53,563 nucleotides of DNA, taken from Branchiostoma floridae. Its lineage: Eukaryota > Chordata > Leptocardii > Amphioxiformes > Branchiostomatidae. Below, piece after piece: positions 32,020-41,000 of the stretch. The DNA lies in contig NC_049994.1 of NCBI RefSeq assembly GCF_000003815.2, positions 6,298,980-6,352,542 on the forward strand, given 5' to 3'. Below the pieces are notes generated by a model. It worked only from the letters and a program-made list of their open reading frames with translations, was not told the DNA's origin and searched no databases. A program made the position numbers and the translations under genes. Each line of letters opens with the position of its first letter. The first letter of the stretch is position 1.

Positions 32020-35000
32020 ATGTGGAATGTGTGGAAAATCTGGCTGTGCTTTGGCGCCGTTTTGCTTTCCTGTAGTGGCTACACCTGGCCTCTCCCTGAT
32101 CAACTCTCGGCAGGTGAGTACGTGTGCACACCTTTTTAGTCACTGGAAACCTTTCGGCCATTTTTCAATGGTCAACAAACCATCTTGGGAGACTAGAAAC
32201 GTATGGTAACTGAGGGCCTTATAAACGTTCTCAAGAGTCAAAACGGCAGTGACAGAAGTTGTCTTTTATGTCGGTAGCTCACTCTCTCGCCCGTTCTCTC
32301 CACGTCAAACTCTTATATAATTAGACAGGTCTCACCAGTTGTCTGACGTCTGTAGACAGCCACTAGTGAAAGGGTGATTGGGTACCTGGAGGTGTTTTAA
32401 AATTGATCATAATTATTTCTCTTGTTAATCACCAGATGGCAAAGAATGCGAAGAAACGGAATTTTGTAAGGTGTTTATGTATATAGTATGACATGTATTT
32501 GTTGACAAATGATAATTGCGGTTGAGAATACCACATAGATTTTGACTCGTCTACTTTTGTGTAGTCTATGTTGACCGTCTTTTTGTTTGTATTTGTCACG
32601 GTATGAGACTAGATTTTGTCAGTACGAGGGGTGATTAACAAGTTCTCGGCCTCACCCAGAAATGATAAGCATAACTGAAATTTTGAGGCACAGCTTCGTG
32701 GTTCGAAGCCGAAAACAAAATCCTCCAAAACTAAGTTGTGCTCATTATTTCTGGGTGAGGCCGAGAACTTATTCATACGCCCATCGTATATGAATATCGT
32801 CATGTGAAATGTCCGCACACACTTCCTTTATATGAACTAAAATTTAAAAATAGGTTCCTTACTTTGACATTGCATTATGATTGATATGTATACAGCTGCT
32901 TACCACATAAGGAGTTCTACAAATGAAATGTCAGATTGTTTGCTTTTTCGACATGACGTTCATTTGAATTTTCCTCACAAGAATGGACTTTCTGTGCGTA
33001 ATTCTCAGGGAACTTCAGACCGTGCATGTACTGAAGTGTGTCGGTAAACAAACTCGATGCTTTGACACCACGTGAGTCGTGATCCCTGTGTTGACACGCC
33101 AATGCTTTTGTATGACACATGTCTTTGTTTTGTCGTCTCGCACTACTTGGTGGTTACAGGGATTGCAATATAACCATGGTTTCCAACTCAAACGTCACAA
33201 TAGCATACGACTCTGATGTAACCACATGCAGAAATACTGGGAGACTATCAGAGCGTTAGCTTTCTGTACTTGGGCCAAGTGGCTTTCCTTTTAAACCTAC
33301 CCAAGCACATAAACTAAGTAGACTTTTCTGTCACTAAGTCGACTTTTCTGTTTCGTGTGCATGTCGTTGTAAAAAAAACAGTTATGCACATGTCCCAAAT
33401 ATATGCGGAGAACTAGCTGGAGATGCACTAAGCAAGCTTGAAAGTTACTAGGTAGTAGTCTTCATTTGCTGAAGGTTCTAGTCAAGTGACGTCATTTGTT
33501 TTGAGAATCACATACCGAATCAGAGAGCGCCATACTACACCTCGCAGTTCTGGGCGAACAGGTCTTATTCTCCTGTTACGCATACCGAGATTGGGAGCGC
33601 CACCTTTCAGTTCACAGTTTTGGGTCATAACACTTTTCACATAGCCTAATTTAAATAAGAACGTTGTTCAATTGTATGACTATTGCTATACACAAGAAAT
33701 GATCAGCGTCCAATTTGAAGTAATGTTAGCGTTATGATTCAATTTTTAAATTTTATAACCTTACACACACATACACAAAATGAAGTAATGTGTTGAGGAA
33801 GAGGTCAAATGACTGCTTTTAGAGCTGTTTGCAATCACTTATGTTATAACATGAGGGTTTCGGGAAGATTTATGATGATCGATTGTTTTGTTCCTATTTG
33901 CTTTGCTCCAGCAAGGTGTACCTTTACCTTGAGTTTGGACTTAAAAAATCTCTAAATATGCCGATGTTGGGGGAGGCGAAATTGTGATACTTTCCCATGG
34001 CGAACTGCCGTCTTTTGTGACAACAAGATTAGAGCAAATGTCAACTTGATAAGTTCTTACGTAGCCCTGTTACGTAATTTGTCATTACCTTCTTCACAGC
34101 GCAACAGCGGGAGTTGAAGGAACTGCAGGTAATCTTCGGTGACAACCCGTAGCAAAATTAGAGCAAATGTTAACTACATGTGTAGTAAGTTCTTACGTAA
34201 CCCAACATGTCCCTTCCTTAATTCTTGACAGCGCAACAGCGGGAGTTGAAGGAACTGCAGGAGGACGTGGAGACTGAGATTTCAGACATATGCTGTAACA
34301 ACGGGCTCAAACGATGCTGCGTGGAAACGAAAAAGTCTCTGGCGGAAAGGAAAATAGAGGAGTGGAAGGAGCTAATCGACAGCCTGAAAGGTATATCAAC
34401 TGTCCATCACAATTATCAGTTCAACCAATGATAGCATGGCAATTATGGCTTTGGCCAATGAGGGAAGAGCTCAAAGCCCGTCGAATATTTGCATTGTTAG
34501 GTTTTTGTTTCACAGTTCTTCATTTTGGCAGTTCTTCAAGTTGGTGGGGCTATAGGATAGAACTATTGAATTACGTCCCATAACATATTTTTGCAAGAAA
34601 ATTTGGCTGGATTTCCTAGCATGGTTAAATCTACTCTCCAAGCAGAGNNNNNNNNNNNNNNNNNNNNNNNNNNNNNNNNNNNNNNNNNNNNNNNNNNNNN
34701 NNNNNNNNNNNNNNNNNNNNNNNNNNNNNNNNNNNNNNNNNNNNNNNNNNNNNNNNNNNNNNNNNNNNNNNNNNNNNNNNNNNNNNNNNNNNNNNNNNNN
34801 NNNNNNNNNNNNNNNNNNNNNNNNNNNNNNNNNNNNNNNNNNNNNNNNNNNNNNNNNNNNNNNNNNNNNNNNNNNNNNNNNNNNNNNNNNNNNNNNNNNN
34901 NNNNNNNNNNNNNNNNNNNNNNNNNNNNNNNNNNNNNNNNNNNNNNNNNNNNNNNNNNNTGTTCGTCAGAAAAACACTAGTATCCCATTTAACGTTACAA

Positions 35001-38000
35001 TTTTCCCTTTGCTCGACAATCCATCCTGTACATAACTTTGTACATTTTCGGCGACGCCTCATGAGATACCCCTTTTAGCAGTAGCAATGCCTATGAACAT
35101 TCATCGCTAGGCGAATGGAATACGAATATCAAAACGTATGAAAAACAACAATCTTTGACACTTATAAGCAATAAAACCGTCGCCATTGCAATAATTCTAT
35201 TAACACACTTTTGTATATCTTTCAGAAGAGATTCAATAAACTGTTTCACTACGTACATAAATGAATTCTTCTCTATGACTCTATTTTCACTATAACTTTT
35301 TAATGATCATTTTGATGATTGTATGGAATACTTTCAAGAAATCGTTTCTCTTGCAGAGCTGAAAAGCACACCAGATGAGGAAAAGGCTATGAAGTGGCTG
35401 GAAGAATATAACGAGGAGCTTCGGCAGCGGCAGGCGAAATCTGTAAGTAAATGAATAAGGATCGATTATATTTACTGTATAACAATTTTAGCTTATTATG
35501 TAATAAGTGTTAACCTCTATTATGCAATAACGAAAATTTTACGGTTTGCTCTCCCAACATTAAACAGGTTTTGATAAACATTTTCATGTGTAGGTCATAT
35601 GATACCAATCGTAAAATTTAATACGTATGTTGATTCAATACTAATACTAAATAAATATCATAGTCTTATAGTAGAGAATTGTTAAGGAATACACGTGAAC
35701 ACTTTGTGTTTTGTCTTTAAGTAATACTTGTACGTTTTGCATGATATTCTTATTACAAACGGAAAAAGAATAACACAAATCTAATTTAGAACGCACCGAC
35801 ACCGCGAATGTACCACAGCCCAGTGAGATAACCGTCACTATAACCAACAGTACTTTTCCCTAATACCTACCTACCTATCTAATCCTCATCGCTCCCTTTC
35901 ATGGAGCATAAGGCACTGAAGAACTACCCCAGTCCTTCCTATCTTGGGCCATCCATCTAACTCAATGCCAGCCAGGCCTTTAATTTCGTGCTTCCTTCAT
36001 CTCCCCTACTATGTAGTCCTTTTCCAGGTCCCTAGAGGCCTGCCTCTGTTTCGCTCTGTTTTCCTAAGGAGTCCATTTGAGGGAGACATTACTCTCCAAG
36101 CAAAGGTTGAGTCGCGTAGATATAGTAGTAGTCGGAAAAATTACACCGGCGCTCCTCTTGGAGAGTAGGAGTCATGAGGTGTCTGTTTTTGTGCATACGC
36201 AGAATGTGTCCCAACAATTTCCAGCGTCTGCGTCTTAATTCCTTTTCCCTTATAATCTCCCCTCAAATTTTGTTCTCGAAAGTTGTAACAAACTCCATGA
36301 AGATAAACCAATGAAGTTGCATTTCTTGAATGCTCACATATTCAGGCGGAAGCTAACTGGGCACAGTCAACTAACATCACTGACGAGAACGCAGCCAAAG
36401 TTGTGGACGTGACGATGGAGCTCACGAAGTGGTCTCTAAAAAAGATGGAGGAGGGAAAGAAGTAAGAAAATTTCAATATGTAACGTTAGTTCTCATTAAT
36501 TCGTGGTGGTAAACTATATCCATTGTTTTTACAAACAGGGCATTTGGGGACACAAACTACAATACATCTTTGTATTTTGAAAATTTTCAGTTTGAAACCA
36601 CCGTCTGTTGACCTAATATCCGTTTTTAAACACTCGGATATAGGTTACCCCGCGGATAAAGGTGAATTAGCGTTGGGGAAAAAGGAATGGTTAAAAATAA
36701 CAACAAATTGTGTCATATTGTCAATTGTGTTTAATAGAAAGTATGGAGAAATGAATATGCAATACAAAGATAAGCAGAAAAGGAAATATATTTTATAATG
36801 TAGCGATGTAAGCTAATTGCAAGACTGGTATTATCTAAGTATGAACTAATTGTATAACCATAATATCTCGTGTGATTGCAGGTTCGATACATCCGGGTTC
36901 TCGGATGACGTCAAGCGCCAGTTTGGGATGATTACCAAGTCAGGAAGTTCAAGCGACGAGGAAAAAACACGGTACGTCATGTCACGTTATCTTTAATATG
37001 GACTATTATTTGCTTGCCGTTTGATTATGTATCCTTCTTCGTTGATTCTTATGATGCATTTAACTTCGCGTCTTCGGTAGGGAGAAAAATGGTGTATCCA
37101 CGATGCAGTCAGCAATGAATTCGAAATAACCAGTCTCAAGTTCACTGTAAAATGGTTACCACAATAACTACGTGAACATGAAACCACCTCGAAAATTTTA
37201 AGTTTTACAGAAAAGTGTATCTTTTCACACCATACTCATTTGAATTTGGACGTAATCGTATAAAAAGTGCGACATTCTCTCCCTATCCCTTTAGCTTTGA
37301 CTTTCTTTGTCGGGTCCATTGTCAAGGGCTTGCCTGATTGTATGTCTTTTTATATGTACAGGAAAGTAGCGGAGATAGGAACAGAACTTGAGAAGATCTA
37401 CAGCACGAGCACCGCGTGTCTACCAAGCGGCACATGCCTGAAGCTGGACCCTGACCTGGAGGGGATACTAGCGAAGTCACGTGACTACGACCGTTTGACG
37501 TGGGCGTGGCTTAGCTGGCGAGATGCTGTTGGTCCACCAATGAAAGACAAGTACGCAGAGTGGGTGGCGCTGATGAACGAAGGAGCACAAGAAAATGGTA
37601 CGTCATTCATCAATCAATCAATTAATCAATCATCCATCCATCCATTCGATGTACTAGTAGTAAGGTTATTGAGCTTGCCAGTAGTCGACAAGAAGTTGCA
37701 ATATCTGTTCTGTTTTATCTAGGTTATGCCGATAAGGGCGTCATATGGCGGGGCGCTTACGAGATGCCTAACGACACTCTAGAGGAGATGGTGGACGGGG
37801 TTTGGGAGAAGGTGAAACCCCTGTACACCCAGCTCCACGCTTACGTCAGAAGGAAACTGTCTGAGACGTATGGAGAAGACAAGGTGCTAACAACAGGGCA
37901 TATACCTGCGCACTTGTTTGGTACGATTTTTATTACCTTCATGAAAATTGGAGATATACATTTTAGGTGTATTTGTGTGTGTGTGTCTGTCTGGTTGTGT

Positions 38001-41000
38001 TGCCTCATATTTGTGGCCAGCATAACTTTAGATCCTCTGGATGGTTTGTAATGATATTTGGTATGTGGATAGATGTTGTTTAATTTTGCCCCCCCCCCCC
38101 CCCACACCAGGAGTGTGACCTTGGTACTGAAGCAGAACTTCGCTTTATCTACATATCTTTTGACCTGTAAATGCTATGGTCTTGTTCTTGTTTGAAGTCT
38201 ACCAATCACTTGTTGTAATTGGAACACAGCTTTTGAGTATGGTCGAGAAAAAGAAACTACTACACGTTGTCCGAATCTGTGATATTCTTCATATTGAATG
38301 ACCCATTGTTTTGGACACGTGACCAAGATAACACGTGACTTTAGTATTGGTTTAAAACTCCTAAAACATTTTACTTAGAAAGAGATAAACTTTTCATGCT
38401 CATCATCATAATAGTTTCACTATCCGCAATCTATTGGAATATGCGTTTACTCTACACTGTTGTGCAACGGTTTCATAATAACGGCTGGTGCATTTTCGCT
38501 GGGCTATGATTGACTGCCATGAAAATATTTTTTTCTCTTATTTCATCCATTGAATGCTGATCCTCCCTCCCTCTAACCCCGTGCCGTTACGTCACGTTAT
38601 GCAGATAGAACACGTGACTCAGTAAGCAGTTCAGTTCAGTTCATCCTCATATGAGGTGCCATTAACGATGTCCGACCATGCATCTCTATCTCAGTGAGCA
38701 GTGGGTCATAAGTTGCAGAAAGTCTATGGCGCCCACCGTAAGATCATTTTACGATCGATGGTGATTGAATTATTTCTTGGTTTGGCAATTATTTTGAATC
38801 TAAAACGATATGTTTTGTTGTATTTATCTTTAGGAAACATGTGGGCTCAGCAGTGGAACAACATTTACGACATCGTCGTGCCGTTTCCGGATCAACCGGC
38901 AATCGACGTCAGCGACACCATGGTAGAACAAGGATACGACCCACTGCGCATGTTCAAAACTGCGGAGGCGTTCTTCGTGTCCATTGGTCTACGTCCCATG
39001 CCTCAGGTATGTATGATGGACAGTAAACAAGTCACAGTAAATTGCTCTAAACTAAGGCCTTTTCTTAATTAAACGACGCAACAATGCATACCGGTAGATT
39101 CGAAGTTTCAATACATTATTGACGCTTTCGGAAGAAATGAGTATAATGCATGCCCTTCATTGCTTAATATGCAACAGTTATAAAAGTGTAAAACAGACAA
39201 GAAAGACTTTTGAAAAAATGCCATTCATAATATATTAGCCCCTGTGGTTTCGCTCAAAACATAAGATTGAGGCCCTTTTCAGCGCATCTGTCGGTCATAT
39301 GAACTTTGCAATTAAAAATCGGGAGAAAGGTGGGAAACTGTTATTTTTATTTGTATACATCTTTATTAAGTCGATTCTGTCTAATAAAAGTATAAAACAG
39401 TGAAAGAAAGACCAGTAAACGTATCATTTCTTGCCTTGAAAAGCTACATATCCATTCTAGACTTAGAATTCATAATGAGGGTAAAGTAGCTAGATTTGAG
39501 CACTACCTTGACAAGCGAACTCTCCAAACAGTCCATTGACATCCTATCCAGGTGTTCTGGGACAAAAGCATGATCGTCCGGCCAGTAGACAGAGAAGTGG
39601 TGTGCCACGCCTCCGCAGAGGACTTCTATCACGACAGCGACGTCAGGTAAAGGAGAACATATTTAATATGTCTAACGTCATGAATCTATGTTGCAGACAT
39701 TTTGGGACAAGAGTATGATAACTCGACCTGATGACAGGGAAGTTGTTTGCCACGGCTCGGCCTGGGATTTCTACCACCTGCCCGGCGACACTGACGTCAG
39801 GTGGGAAGGGTTTGACTCTAAACTTTAAAAAACCGCAGTCCAGGGAATGCGGTTTTGAACTACATTGTATATATTAAGCCATTGCTTATTTTAGCTATTT
39901 CAGATTTTGACGAAATCTCCTTTGTAGGTGGAACACGTCTCGCACAATTAACGCTTCATCTTTATTCGTGGGTTTACATTTGTCCGTCGTTTAAAAACAG
40001 GTCATTTAGGGATATCAAGTAGACGGAAAGTACAAATATTTCAGTTAGATTTGACAACAGATATAGGCTTCCACAAAATTTGAAGAAAAAAATGCAGTTT
40101 GATATACTAGTAACAATGGATATAGGTTATCCTGCATATGAAGGTAAATTAGCGTTACATGGCAGACAGAAATGTCTGCTAAAAGCTTTAACAGGACTGA
40201 AGTGGACTGCCATTTCTCGCAAGATGTCGCGAGATTATTGATCTTATGTGAATTTTACAGAATAAAGATGTGCACAAAGGTGAACCAGGAGGACCTACAG
40301 ACCATACACCACGAGATGGGGCACGTCGAATATTACCTGACATACGAGGTACACCGTCATATAACACACAAATGTACAGAAAAGGACTAGGCTTGAGAGA
40401 CACAGTGAAAAACGACCAGCAGTGTGGGCTAGCTACATCATTCACATGCACACTAACACCCACACTGACTCAAAAACAACTGAAGCATTCCTTGTAAAGA
40501 AATTTTAAAACTGCATTCCCGGTAACACAATTTGGAAAGAGACCACAATTAGACCAATATTTGACGGGACCACAAATAGACTAATATTCGACGTGCTACA
40601 TCAAGACTCGCCTGTTACAAAACTGATCTAACCAGGCAAGAATTCTCCTTCCTTTTTCCTGTGACGGTGCAAAAAGCTGTTTTATATCCTGATGGTAAGT
40701 TTTGAAATTGCAGGTCCCGACCGTGTCCAGAGTTACTCAGTAAAAACAATTTGAAAATACATCTCGATCTTACAAACCTCCCCTTGTGTGTTCCGCAGAA
40801 TCAAAATGTGCACGAAGGTAAATCAAGAAGACCTGCAGACGATCCATCATGAAATGGGACATATTGAATATTTCCTAACATATGAGGTAACGTTGACGAG
40901 AATTTCACATTTATGACAAATTTCTGGTCACAGAATTATAATCATACAATTAAGAATCACTTTTCACATTACACAAATCTGAGTAGTATTTCCCTATAAC

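Noticed and set aside
34100-34128. Genuine ACE exon 3a
   Set aside because: The 29-nt size would break the reading frame, and it is an exact copy of the first bases of the real exon 3 at 34232; kept only as a ghost exon.
40188-40497. Other-frame open reading frames over the zinc-site exon
   Set aside because: They are shadows; the phase-consistent ACE reading with HEMGH is the supported one.
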